DNA of 64,000 bases. Origin: Adenanthera pavonina. Lineage: Eukaryota > Streptophyta > Magnoliopsida > Fabales > Fabaceae. Position 1 is the first letter of the stretch. Each line of letters begins with the position of its first letter. The position numbers were made by a program, and so were the translations under genes. The notes beneath the pieces were generated by a model, which was given only the letters and a program-made list of their open reading frames with translations, made no database searches and was not told the origin of the DNA. Below are positions 11,401 to 23,002 of this stretch, piece after piece. The stretch covers positions 4,789,001 to 4,853,000 of the forward strand of contig JAIVEN010000015.1 of the NCBI GenBank assembly GCA_026686845.1, in the 5' to 3' direction.

Positions 11401-14037
11401 ATAGTCTGTCACTGATTAAAAGAGCACTAATACTCAAGTAGATCATCTACCAGAGCAATTAAGTCAACACATGCAGCTGGTGAAAATATATCAGTTCAAT
11501 CAAAAGATCAGAGTATCAGGCCTAAAGACATTATAAGCAACTGAACAAAATGGTCAACCAACAGCAACATGAGTATATACAGACTATAATTAAAACAGCA
11601 ACTCACCTGCGTTCAGCTCCTCTTGAATTTGTCATCTGCCCAGGAAAAGCAGTTCAAATAAGTGTGAGTTCCAAGGAAAACTTCTACATGCAACCAAAGA
11701 AAGTACACAATAGGAAGAGAAAGAAACCAAAGGAAAAATAACTGTCAAAAGTTTGGAATAATAAATAAATCAACAATTTAGATTAAGAGGGAATGGCACC
11801 AATGTCCACTATGAACACAAGGTCAGGACTCAGGAATAGAAGTTTAATTTGGTTATTGGATGTGTTTTTCCATCAATTCATGGCAACATGCAGCCAGAAG
11901 ACATGAGACAAAGTTGGGGAAAAAATGATAAAAATTATTCTACGTTGAAGCCTAACAGACTGACATCTTTCTAAAAGCTTCATTGGCTACACATGACTCC
12001 TTCCCCTGAACAGCAAAAATACCATGAATATGTATTATATAGAAAAGCTGATGTGAAAAGATAAATTGCATTCACTCGAAAAACTATTACTAGTACATAA
12101 ATTTATTTATATTATCTCATGCTACCAAAATGTGACATCCTGCTTGAAGTGAAAAATATATAAATAAATACTCCAATAACTATCACTTCTGCACAACTGC
12201 AATGATGTTCAGCTTTTCGTACTTTGTAGGATAGATCTGAAGTCCGAACAGACCAAATAAAATCATAAGTTTAACTGATTTGAATAGAAGTATGCTTTCA
12301 AACTCATTATCTAAACATCTGATTTCAACCAAAACACAGAATAGTTTTCAATTCTCTTCTAATTTTCCTCCATTGGGAAAATCTCTTATACAATAAACAA
12401 TCCTTACTCAAGCTCTATTCCCATGCTTAAGGTCTCCCAACCACAGTCGAACCCATTGCCTTTACCAAGCAAGCTGCAGCCCATTTCTCACACATCAAAT
12501 TCAAAAAGATCTCTTCCTTTCTCTTAGGGTACGTTTGGTATGTGGGAAAGTGTTTTCTAGAAAGGGAATGGGAAAAGAGGTTCCAAACTAAACATGTTTG
12601 ATATACTGGAAGGTGGGTTATTGGGAAAGTTAGTTTCCTAGAATTATAGGAAAGTGGCTTCCTCAAAAAAAAGTTGAGGAAAGGACCATCTTTCCTAGGA
12701 AAATAAGTTTTTTTAATAAAATTATCCTTAATAAAATAACTTTAAGACAAAAATGATTATGATCCTAATTTTACAAATATTTTTAGGGGAAAAAAATAAG
12801 CCTTCCTAACAAGGTATACCAAACATGACTTGGGCAAGGACAGGAGGTTTCCAAAAAAGCTCTTTCCCATTCTTATTCCAGTTTCATTTTCCCATTCTCA
12901 TTCCCATTTTGTACCAAAAGTACCCTAAAATCAGTTGCCAGCCTTCTATTCAAAGGATGTGCTTAAATATTCAATTTCAATCACGCTTAGTTCTACAACC
13001 CAACCAACTCTCATCATTCAATTCATTTAATTGAATTCAGAACACCATCTAATAATACCTAGATTTTCCATCGAAGTCATACACTGATGAACACTTGATA
13101 TATAATTTCTAACACAAGACACTAAACACAATGATATCCGAATTTATACAGCAATGGCAATTTAAATGTTGCCTCTCCAATGCATTTCAACATAAAGTTT
13201 ATTTAGATGTTTATAGAAATAATTAAAGACATGTGCTTGAAACTTTTCCATTCAGGAATACAATTTGCAAATCTATGCTATTAGCTTGGAGTAAGTCTAC
13301 TGGCATTCAAAAAGCAAAACAAAAACCGGGAAAAAAAAACATTGCAGTGGTTTTAGCAAACAATAAGCTTCAGCAAAAGCATCAATAGATGAATTGAAGT
13401 CGATAGAAAACGTATTGAAATAAAAGCATTATTCAGAGGGATGGGTATCACCAGACACCTCATCACGACCCATCAGCTGCTGAGGAGACTGAGATCCGTG
13501 CCTATTCCTGCCATTGCGATGATGCTCAGGAGAAGTAGTAGACCTCTCATGTCTAGACCTTGAAGACCTGTTTCTGCCGCTGTCATTATGGTTATTATCA
13601 ACTTCATCCCTTCCAGAATACCTCTTCTCTTTTCGCTCAATCCCCATATCTCTATCCGAACCCCTTCCTCTATCTCTGTCCCTATCCCTATCAGTTCCCC
13701 CGCCACCCCCATGATCCTTCTCACTCTCACGTTTTTCAGCTTGAGGTCTCTTCAACCGCTTCGTTCGCGGGGAAGGAGAGCTAGAGCGAGTAGGAGCTAC
13801 CGGAGAACCAGAGCTCTCCCTGACCGGTCTTGTCGACCCACGACTCGAATGGTGGCGCTTCTCTGACGGCGGCGGAGAAACATCATGCTTGTGGGAGTGG
13901 GAATGCCTATGCCGGCGAGAGGGAGACCTTTCCCTTTCCCTTTCCTTTTCTCTGTCTCTTCGCGAGGAGGATACCGGGCTTCTCCCCCGAGCCCTAGTGG
14001 GAGGAGATTCGGAGTGATTGGAAGAGTGACGCCCCAT
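5484..14037 (-). CDS. DDL: DAWDLE-type FHA-domain protein (SNIP1 family)
   Basis: Nuclear phospho-peptide-binding protein; in Arabidopsis DDL helps DCL1 process primary microRNAs. Coding exons: 13459-14037, 11607-11635, 10165-10231, 9227-9284, 8820-8912, 8152-8266, 6749-6796, 6616-6661, 6427-6497, 5484-5523. Together they give 381 residues with every phase kept. Exon 1 encodes ~193 residues rich in Arg, Ser, Asp and Glu (RS/RD-like, basic nuclear region, with SPSPRTKRLKRP). A short linker (KMKAAEEALEEKEK) leads to the FHA domain, roughly residues 245-378. Its GRERR, SCSKQH and DLGSTNKT motifs are the usual phosphothreonine-binding positions. The end is EYVLLHENSIG. The ATG at 14037 is used because the slightly longer frame begins with GTG. 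The N-terminal region is longer than in Arabidopsis (314 residues in total there). Several introns carry transposon remnants. Confidence 0.95.
6014..6101. repeat. Perfect 2 x 44-bp tandem duplication
   Basis: The 44-bp unit at 6014-6057 is repeated exactly at 6058-6101 (both start gacttagttttgaagattt). It lies in the last DDL intron (5524-6426). No mismatch between copies suggests a recent duplication. Confidence 0.9.
6982..7168 (+). mobile_element. Ty1/copia-like LTR end with primer-binding site remnant
   Basis: A stretch starting TGTTAG at 6982 and ending TTTACA at 7156 is followed at once by tggtataggagc. That is close to the TGGTATCAGAGC initiator-Met-tRNA primer-binding site of copia elements. 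The internal part is missing: a hAT MITE begins ~58 bp further on. The LTR start is inferred from the TG; no target duplication was found. A related A/T-rich end without a PBS may lie at about 7960-8095. It sits in DDL intron 6 (6797-8151). Confidence 0.5.
7226..7723. mobile_element. hAT-type MITE in DDL intron 6
   Basis: The element begins CAGTGCTGTAAAAGGC. Its end, read in reverse, begins CAGGGTAGTCAAAGGT, giving imperfect terminal inverted repeats, and the subterminal arms contain further complementary aaggcac/ggtgca stretches. It is flanked by an 8-bp target duplication differing at one base: accagacc (7218-7225) and accaaacc (7724-7731). The 8-bp size and CAGTG/CAGGG ends are typical of hAT elements. 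It has no coding capacity. Confidence 0.85.
12524..12928. mobile_element. MITE in DDL intron 1
   Basis: The ends are TTAGGGTACGTTTGGTA on the left and, in reverse complement, TTAGGGTACTTTTGGTA on the right: a 17-bp inverted repeat with one mismatch. The outer TTA/TAA could be the 3-bp target site of a PIF/Harbinger element, but family assignment is tentative. It is about 405 bp, A/T-rich, without a reading frame. Confidence 0.75.
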
Positions 14038-14204
14038 CAGATTCACAATGGGCAGGACATGGAGTTTCTATAGAGTGCCAAAAGTTGAAAACGAAAACAA
14101 AACGAAGAGATAGCGAAAATCACATAACAGTTCGCAAATCCGTAGATAGCGAAAATGCAGAGGAGCCTGATGAGTCAGTGGGAAGTGAAGAACATAGAAG
14201 GGGC

Positions 14205-14213
14205 TTAGGGTTT
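14205..14213 (-). promoter_or_regulatory. Telo-box upstream of DDL
   Basis: The minus strand reads AAACCCTAA, the telo-box found in many plant promoters and leaders of translation- and RNA-related genes. It lies about 170 nt upstream of the DDL ATG, in the likely 5' UTR or core promoter. A regulatory role is inferred from the motif only. Confidence 0.45.
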
Positions 14214-14215
14214 AT

Positions 14216-16026
14216 CAGCTAGATATTTTTATTCCCTTGAAGTTTTTTTTTTCTCTCCCAGCTTCCATTTCCTTCATTTCTTAGAAAAAAAAATATAAGT
14301 GATGAGTATATTAGATACTAAATTTGTATATATTTTATTGTGGAATATATTTAATTTTTTAAAATTGAAAGTTATCTTTTATTTCAATTTAATTTAGTTT
14401 TTTTATTAAAATACTAGTTAAAAAATATTTTTAAACTAAAAAGATAGAATAAAAAATTTGATAAAAAGTTATAAAATCAAATTAAGGTATCAAATTTTTA
14501 AAGAACATATATTATAAAATAACTAAAAAATCTATGTAATTTCAATAAAACATGAAAAAGGAATGATGCATGGAAAAAATTATGTTTTGTATGGTTTAAA
14601 ATAGAAAGGGAATACTTTTGCAATAGTAGTTTGTTTATAGGATATAAATGATACCAATGGAATCATAGAAGAGAACGAAATAAAAAAAAACCACATAGAA
14701 GTATATAAAAAAAAATACCGCAAAGAAAAAATATTTAACTTCCTATCACTCTAAATGCATAAAAAAATTGAGGGCAATTTTGGCAATTCATTTTTTCACT
14801 CTCATATTATACCAAAAAAATACATACCCCTCTTTTATACGTATTCCTTTGATGGCAAGGCGTGAAGTATCCCAAACAAAAGGTGGCAATGAATTCCTTA
14901 AGCAATTCCATTTTCACTGTGTTTCCAAACAGGGCCAATTGGCCCAAATCTAACGAAGCTGAGCTTGTTTCATGGATTTTTCTATTTGGTTTGCTAAAAA
15001 AAGGGGGTCTGCATAGAAAATATTTTATTATTAAGTAGTCTCTATACTTTGAAGGGAGTAATATTTCAGTGTTATTTAGTTACTTTTGATGCTTTAAAAA
15101 AAACATGTAAAGTAAATATTGTATTCCGTAAACTTTATAGATTGTCCATATTGCTTCCCATGTGAGGACATAAGGCAGGAACCATGACAGAAACCAAATT
15201 CAATCTAGAGCTAACTATCATATTCAGAAGCTCATTTGAAGACTTTGGATCATTTTTGCACAATAAATGAGACTGGAATTCTCACCCCTTAAACCTGATT
15301 TATTCTCAGTTTCTCACCTCTAAGAATTCCTTTCTCCATATTTGATAAGGTTATCAACGTCTCAGAAAGGAGAATGGGTACTCTAATTCACACAAGGAGG
15401 AAAATTGGACTCCACTATGAAAGATCAAGGTGACTTTAAATATTATTTTATTTTGAGGAGGCACCATCTGCGAGTTTTTCAAATCTTTCTTGAATATTTT
15501 GCCTCCAAAAGTACCGTATCACATTTTCTTCCCATGTAGTTACATTCAAATAGCATGGTTTGGTTCTCTCTTATTGTCTCGTTCATCAGAACTTTTTTTT
15601 TTAAGAGAAGTTCATCAGATATTGCTTTTTTTTGGCTGAGTCATTAATAGCAAATCTGCAATTTTCGCTGAACCCATTTAACGCCTACACCTTCAGGATT
15701 GGCTTCTCAACCTCCACAAGAAGGAGAACGCTGACACACAGATTATAAAAGATGACATTCAGCAGCTAACTAGGCTTTACAGATCCTTCAGTTTCAGAGG
15801 AAATTAGGTCTTCTTGAACTGACCAATTCAAGACGTACTGCAATATTACTTAAAAAAAAAAAACCACAGAGTATACGCGGGTCATAATGAACGGCTATCA
15901 TTCAGGCCGAAGAAGAAAAATGAACAAAACTACCGTGCCGATGAATTCAGGATAAGATACAAAACTTCTACAGCACGGGTAATACTAGACTCTTAAATCT
16001 AATACAATTTAAACCAAGTTACAAAT
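14216..16026. other. Spacer between DDL promoter and MFAP1 3' end
   Basis: A/T-rich DNA with no supportable gene. The right end should include the MFAP1 3' UTR (the coding region stops at 16027). Fragments with MITE-like composition occur near 14770-14950, but I could not pair their ends. Confidence 0.5.
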
Positions 16027-18934
16027 TCATCGAGATTCCTGCTCCTTCAATTTTTTGCTTCCTTTAGGTTTTGACAGAGATGCATTCATCGCTGCCATTT
16101 TGTCGTTGTACTTTGCCCGAAGAGGATCATTGTATGTCCACCTGCACCATAATTCAACGTTGACAAGAGCATTAGGGGCCATTCGCATCATCAAAATGGA
16201 ACTAAATCCTCACAGTTTAATAAGAAATTGAATGTCAATTTTTTTTTTTTGCCGCCGGGGGGAGGGGGGGGGAATAGACCCAATGTGTGGAGCCAATTTG
16301 AATGGTAGGCCCCACAGTGATTGCGAATCAAGTCCGGATCGTTCCAATTTGTAGAAGAAAAATGAATTGTTTTGAATAAATTCTGATTGTTGCGATATCT
16401 AGGAAACAAAAAAGAAAACAAACTATATTCTGGGAAATAAATAAACTTTTTCAATGATCTGATCAGTCATGATTTGCTTAAAATGATTCATTTTTCTTCT
16501 ATAAATTGAGATAATCCAGATTAGTGTGGGATTCACACATTGTGTCTCTCTCTCCAAATTTGACACTAACAGGTTCCTAGGAAATCAAGAGGATCCAAAT
16601 TCTAAGGCAACACAACCACATGGTCATGTATAAACAAAAAATGAAAGGAAGCAGAGGTATTAAGGAAGTTCCTGTGGTAAAGATAAGAAATTTGATGACA
16701 ATCAAAATGTATTAGATAAAATAAAGAGCTGCCAAAAATCAATTAATTGAAAAGTTCCATTTAACCTTTACGTTATCCATCCAAACCAAAACTACAACAG
16801 TGAGCTATTTGACCAAAGGGAACAAAGGAAAGATCTAGTGAAGTCAAGGAATTACTGAAGTTAACGACTTAGAAAGGGTGGTATTTATTAAGAAAAAAGT
16901 AAACATGGGACGGGAGATATATGTTTCCACAAATCACTATAAAATAATTCAGGCCAAACAAAAAAATACTATAAAATAATGAATCCAATGAACTATCTCA
17001 CAGATGGGAATCTGAGTTCTGTATTATTTATGAATTATGAACTAGAATTCAACCGCTCACTCCTGATAACAAAAAGAAACAAAACCAAGAAGAAAATGAT
17101 CAAAATATCCTCCCTGGTAATAGAGTGGCCCTGCCTTTTCCTTTTTCACACAGATTCTCCTAGTCCTCCCCTCAGAACCCTCCTTCTATAATATTCTTCT
17201 GTCCTTACCCCTTTCTCTGCCCCTCTCTCCTGCCCATGCTCTACCTTACAAAAGGTGGTTACACTGCGTTCCCCTTTCCTCCCCTCTTCTCCCACCTCTC
17301 TTTCCTAACTTGCTTGATCAACCTTTTTCTTTCTTCTTGTATAAAATAGGCCTCCTTCAATGCCTTTTTGGGCCATTTTCCCTTTCCCAATGGAGACCTT
17401 CCCCTGCAGCCTGTCAGTCTCACCACTCACGTAATTAAATTCCCAAGTTGGTGAATCCATCCTTTACAAAATTTCTTCTTATTCTTACTCTTGTTATCAG
17501 TAGAACGTTCAGACAGAGACAAAAAAGATTGAGAAGAAAAAACCTTAAATTACCTCAGTTTTTTATCTGAGCTTACTCAACTTATAATGTAATCTAGAAG
17601 ATGTAAATAGAACCCTATTACAGGTCAATGTCAAGCAAGAATAATATTGGAAGTAAAAACAAGCACAAAAACACTATTTCCAGATAAATGAAAAATCTGG
17701 TAGCTGGCAACAGTTTCAAAAAACAGGGAAAGTTATAGAGAAAGTGTACTTACGGGTTGTTCCAATCAGTAGTATCCTCACTAACCAAATGGGTCCATTT
17801 AGTTCTTCCACTACGACCAAAGTGTTTCACTTGCATAACTTTGGGTAAAATTGTCTTGTCCATCTTATCTTCTCCAGTTGGGGCAGAGAAATCACGACTA
17901 TAAATACCATCATTTCCAACTGTTGCAGATCGGTCATCAGGATTGGACTGGAAGAAGGCACCCTTGTGGTAATATTTCTGCATGAATCTCCACTTCTGTT
18001 TTGGTGGTGCAGCTGGTTTTGGATTCTTCCTTTCCCACTCTCTCCTCTCTTCCTCTGTCATGTTTCTCACCTTCTCCATCTCTTCCTTTTCCTTCAACAT
18101 TGCTTCACGATCATCCCTATCCCTCTTGATCCGACCAATCTCTCTCACTTTCCAAGCTTCATACTCCTCTGCCTCATTAACTTCATCATCAGTATCTATG
18201 TCAGCAACATTTGCTTCCAATTCCAAATTCTTCTGGATTTCTATATCCTTCCGGATCTCCTCAACAACAATCTGTTTTGTCTCTGTTTTCCTTTCCTCCA
18301 ATCTCCTTATCTTTGCCTCCTCAAGGGCCCTCTCCTCAGCTTCAAGACGTTCACGCTCAGCAATAGTATCTCTCTCTGATTTGGGAACAAATACAGGCTT
18401 CACCATTGCAATTCCAGCAAGTTCCTCCTCTGAGTCAGTCTCATACTCAGATTCCTCTTCTTCCTCCTCTTCCTCCTCCTCCTCCTCTTCTTGAGGAAGT
18501 GCTTCTTCCTGTTCTCTTTGGAGCAATTTTTCCCTAATTTTTCTTCTTCTTTCCTCTAAAGCATTCTCATCTTCTTCCTCTAATTCCAGCCCTTCCTGTC
18601 TCCTGGCTTCCTCTTCAATTGTAGAAACAATTTCAGCTTGTCGAATGCGCCGATGATCAGCTCTCACTTCCTCACGATTATCTATTCTGCTTTCAGCCAA
18701 GCGACGAAGCCTAGGATCATCCTTTTTAACAATATCAGAATCCTCTTGACTAGGAAATGCTTTCTCCAAGGCAGCTTCCTTGGCTGTCCTAATATCACTT
18801 TCTTCATTGTCATCATCAGCCCATTCAGGAACTTTACCTGGCCAATACCGCTTAACTTTTGTTTGGCCAATTTTACCTCTAAGTTTATCTCTTATAGCTA
18901 TTATTGTATCACTAACGCCTGCTGTCACTGACAT
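16027..18934 (-). CDS. MFAP1: MFAP1 homologue, spliceosomal B-complex protein
   Basis: Homologue of microfibrillar-associated protein 1, which in animals is a nuclear component of the tri-snRNP/pre-catalytic spliceosome despite its name. Two coding exons, 17754-18934 and 16027-16141, give 431 residues, near the family's usual length. The N-terminus (MSVTAGVSDTIIAIRDKLRG) is followed by KVKRYWPGKVPEWADD. A highly charged, helical Glu/Arg-rich middle contains a polyglutamate run near residue 155. The conserved C-terminal block, about residues 185-405, includes KPVFVPKSERDT, WRFMQKYYHKGAFFQ and DWNNPWTYNDPLRAKYN. The single coding intron is 1.6 kb. The ATG at 18934 is the only in-frame start consistent with the family. 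A 5' UTR intron is likely: a good acceptor (TTTTCATTCAG) ends at 18944, just upstream of the ATG. Confidence 0.95.
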
Positions 18935-20382
18935 GGTTCTTCTCTGAATGAAAACTGAAATAAGTGTTTGTCTTCCCTTCCTTTAGACCCTAATTTTTTA
19001 GCCATTCACACACAAGAATAAGTAAACCATTTAAAAATGATCAAATAACAAGAAAAAATTGTAAAGACTATATTGAAAGAAAAGGAGAAAGAAAGAGAGA
19101 AGCAAGATCTAAAATGATCAAGTTCTAATCACTAAAATTTATACCAAAGGCAGCAATCCTGAATTTAAAGATCTTACCACCAAGTTGTGCATGAGTAGCA
19201 AGAAACCAAGAAACACAAACATTGACATTTTAAAAATTGAGAAGCAAATAATTAATTTCTAAAAACATGAATGTTGTCCCACAGCATATAATAGCAAATC
19301 AGCTTTTAAGCCCTCTGAGTCCGGGCATGAATGCATAAACACACAAAACTGTCCAAGTAAATGAGAAAGAGAAAACACATTTGACCGTGCATATTACCCT
19401 ATAAGTTCCATTGGCCAAAAACTAAATAACCTATAAGTTCCATCTATGAAGACCCCATAAAAATCAGAGGGATATTCTCCAGCATGCACTAGCCACTAAT
19501 ACGATAAATCAACACACTATTCAACCAAAAGCTCCATATCTTAGAAATCTTGGTGGATGGCATCCTAAATAAAGAAACAAATAATATTGTAGGCCACAAG
19601 CAACAGAACCAGTACATGTCAGCCATATAAAATCCTTCATGACACAACTCAACAAGGCACTCAACATGCACAGCATCCTCCTCAGAGGTCCAAACATACC
19701 TACTAGCTTGTCTACTACACTCACCATTATCCCTTACTGCAAATTCATTAATGAAAACACAATTTTCACTAGCTTCAGGTTTTGCCTAAAACAACCAATA
19801 ACTTATTTGTACAAGCATGAAGCAAAATTCAATAATAGTATAGTCAAACTGCAAGATTATGATAGAATCTAATTAGAAAATAGGAAGGAGTGTCGCAATT
19901 TATTAGAGATAATCAGAACACAGCAATTTGCATTGATATTAGTTTTTTATACAGCATAAGTCTATAAGATACAATAAAATAGGAGCTTGATATCAGTTTT
20001 TTATTTGCATTGAACCAAAATTAAACAAAGGTTTTTTATTCAAGTTCAAATCAGATGACATATGTTCAATAACTAAATAAAGGATTTTCCCAAGAGGCCA
20101 AGAAACTTTTCAAAATATATATATATATATTCTGTTCCACAACTCAACCTATACAGAAGATAATTTCAATTTCTGGTCCGCTGCTGATTGATTCAGCTAT
20201 GGTGTGTAAAGAGAAAGCGAAGCTCAAACATTTCTGCTAAGCCAAGAAATAATCGAATATTTCGAGTGCTAAAGAACTGCAACATAAAATTTCGAATCAA
20301 AGAGAGAGCAGATGCTGATTACCTACGAGAGAGGCGATGGAAGAAAAGCTACAATGGAAGGCGAATGGGGATTGAAAAGCTA
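18935..20382 (-). other. Likely MFAP1 5' UTR intron and leader exon
   Basis: The minus-strand acceptor ending at 18944 implies a non-coding upstream exon. The best donor I see is CTCTCGTAG|GTAATCAG, which would end a leader exon at 20323. A second possible donor (CATTACGAG|GTAACTTT, about 20608) lies in the duplicated segment just upstream. No coding gene is supported in between. Transcript data would settle which leader is used. Confidence 0.35.
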
Positions 20383-21267
20383 CATAGATCATGCCCATTA
20401 TTGAAGTCCATCAGGTTTGTATGAATCAAGCACTATAGAAGCATGTAAAATTTCACTGATTAGAAATAGTGATTTTAACATTCAAATAAAAATTCTGAAT
20501 TAGCCTCTCCAAATTCGAAAAGTGAAGCAAAATAACATAGGAGGACGGGTGTTCCGGGAGCCACCGAATCAAATCAGTCAGCGGAATTACAGGGAACATA
20601 AAGTTACCTCGTAATGGCTTTAGTTTATGAGAAGCAAATAATCACAGGCAGAAAATGAGGGATTTCGAGGCGTAAAATCAGTAATACCCTTGAACATTCC
20701 TGAGGGTCTAATTGAATCTGGAGTCTTGGCTTGGGACGGTGCTATCTGTATTGCTTTGATCTTCTTCCCTCTGTACTACAAACAAATCAAAAAACACAAG
20801 CAAATAAAGCAAGAGAGATGACGGAGGGGTTGAGAACACGTATAGCAAGGTCAGAGTCGCGGCTACGGTGGAGCCGTGAAGGGATACGATGGAGGCAACT
20901 CGCAATCGCAACTATAGGAGATGTCGACGGGGAGAGGGAGGCAACAGATGGAGGCAGCTAGCAGAGTTACAGACTCGCAGTTGGGAGACGGAGGCGAAGG
21001 CGACGCCAAGGTGGAGGAGAAGGCGAAGCGGAGACGAAGGCGAATGCGATGGATGGAGGCTAGGGTTCACCCTGTAGGGCATGTTCAGTTTAGATGAGTG
21101 GTGATGCTGATGCATACAGACAGAATTAGGAACGATTTAGTTTTGACGAGAATATAATATTATGTTTTATTAATAAATTAATAAAATTTAATAAAATTAA
21201 TTTAAATTATATTATATGTTATTATATTATAAAATATATATTATTATATTATATATAATATTATAAA
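20383..21267. repeat. Segmental copy A, shared with 34480-35313
   Basis: About 0.88 kb is nearly identical to 34480-35313 apart from scattered single-base changes and two indels (17 and 34 bp, both longer here). It contains a GC-rich, leader-like stretch with GGAGGCGAAGGCG-type repeats and ends in an AT-rich tract. Small reading frames in both copies (about 67 and 76 codons) show no recognisable protein. It begins close to the presumed MFAP1 leader. Confidence 0.9.
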
Positions 21268-21396
21268 CAGGCTGGGTAGGTTTCAGGCCAGGTCTATTTA
21301 CATAAATAGGTCATTAGAAAAGCTTATTCCTGGGCTATTTTTTAAATAGGTCAGGCCGTAGGCCACCTAAAAAGGTCTGACCTGTTCCCATCCCTA
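21268..21396. mobile_element. Orphan hAT-like terminus
   Basis: The end ...ggtctgacctgttcccatccct matches, in reverse, the terminus TAGGGATGGGAACAGGTC, related to both ends of the 33177-35440 element. The opposite terminus was not found upstream, so this copy appears truncated or rearranged on its left side. Confidence 0.6.
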
Positions 21397-22990
21397 CTAG
21401 TGAGATAGGCATTTGGCGTGATAAATCAGCGGAGCTGAAGTGGTGACATTATGATGAATTACTATTTATTATTTTATTATATAATAGAATATATAATAAT
21501 ATAATAAATATATTAGGATAATAAATAATTAATATGATTAATAAAAAATTACTATATATTCAATGTCATTTATCGGACTATAATTATATAATTATAACTA
21601 ATAATTTAAGGGCCAGGAATAATTTAATTTTTTACTTTAAATTATTTCCAATACTTTTTTTCTATTCTACTAAATATTACTGGGTAAAATATTTTTTGTT
21701 TCCATTCCTATACATATTAAACATATTTTTTCTTACTTACCTTCGTTTCATTTCCATTTCTATTCTTATCTTCATTCCAATAAAAATCATTATTCTAAAC
21801 CAAACAGGTCCTTTACATACCAAACTAAAATTATACAAGAATTCCATTCATATTCTTTTTGGTTTTAAAATCCCATTTCTATTCCCTTTTGTGTTTTCAT
21901 TCCTTCAATTCTGCTCAACAAACACAGCCTTATAGAAATGCTGTGAAACCAACTAAGCAAACCAGTTTTATAAGAGTGCTTGCAAAGGTATGGAAGTACT
22001 TCAAATAATCCCCTTATTTTCTGTTGTCTCCTCCATGACTATGAGGAGTGAGTAACTGGCAGAACCTATGGAACTGTTTGATTATTGCTTTTTTATAATA
22101 GTTTTCCCTTTTTAAAAATAAAAAATTTTGTTTGAGAAACCTATTTTTTATAAAATATTTTAAAAAATAGAAAAATAAAAGAATAAAAAACTTACAATAT
22201 CTTCATAGTGTTCGATATTTTTTATTTTGAAAAATACAAGAAAATATGGTGAACATCCACCTCATTAATGACAAAATTGTTAATTTTGAGCACAACTGAT
22301 TTAACACTTGTTAATTATGATTTTAATAACAATTATTTAGACAAATTTTTTCATTTTTCTATTTTTACAACTTGTTCTAAAAAATTCTCTTATAAAAAAA
22401 TATTTTAAAAACATTAAAATAGAGAATGTATTCAAATAAATCATATACATTTATATTTCAGATGGTTTTTTTTTTTTTTAGGATCTTTGAAAAGGGGCCC
22501 AACACTCTATTTGGCTTTCCTTCCTTTATTAATATTAGGATCTATTAGGTACACAAAATAATTTTTTTATGGAATAAGAACAAAAAAAAAGGAAATATAA
22601 ATAAGTTTTAAAATTTTAATTGATATATTAGAATGAATAAATGGAATATTGAGATAATTTTTGTACAGTATGTATATTAAAGTTGATGGGATGAAAATTT
22701 TAAGATATAAAAAACCAAAATATTATAATAACTAAATAATGTGAAATCATTTTTTTTGGGGGAGAAGAAAAGCCCTTCCTTCAACATCATCATTTTCATT
22801 ACTTCTTCCTCTTTGACTATGACGGCGGAGGGTGGCAAGATTAGGACCGTGGATGGGGTTAACATCAAGGACAAATTTGAACGAAGTGAGGGAGTTGATG
22901 TCAGAGATCTAGAAGGAGCAAAGGTGAAAGGCCAATGATGGAGGGATGGCGTTGCCGGTGGAGGGAGGTTCGATCACCAATTTAAAATCT
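21397..22990. other. AT-rich spacer with MITE-like fragments
   Basis: No gene is supported. Motifs resembling MITE ends occur at about 21800 (ccaaacaggtccttt) and 21915 (aacacagcctta), but I could not pair them convincingly. A GC-richer patch at 22810-22980 looks gene-derived but has no recognisable product. The unknown 5' end of the Helitron may lie here. Confidence 0.45.
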
Positions 22991-23002
22991 GATTAATCTA
23001 AA

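Noticed and set aside
14038..14046. Start of DDL three codons upstream
   Set aside because: The codon is GTG; the ATG at 14037 is the proper start.
13473..14073. Several overlapping frames on both strands of DDL exon 1
   Set aside because: They are shadows of the Arg/Ser/Asp-rich coding exon.
17982..18494. 170-codon plus-strand frame ending in a long Ser run
   Set aside because: It is the antisense of the MFAP1 polyglutamate region (CTC/TTC read as Ser); no independent support.
20708..20911. 67-codon frame identical in two places (also 34805-35008)
   Set aside because: Identity is explained by the duplicated segment; composition is leader-like and no protein family is recognised.
21534..21935. 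133-codon plus-strand frame rich in Phe, Ile and Tyr
   Set aside because: A/T-rich composition gives hydrophobic codons by chance; the region looks like MITE debris.
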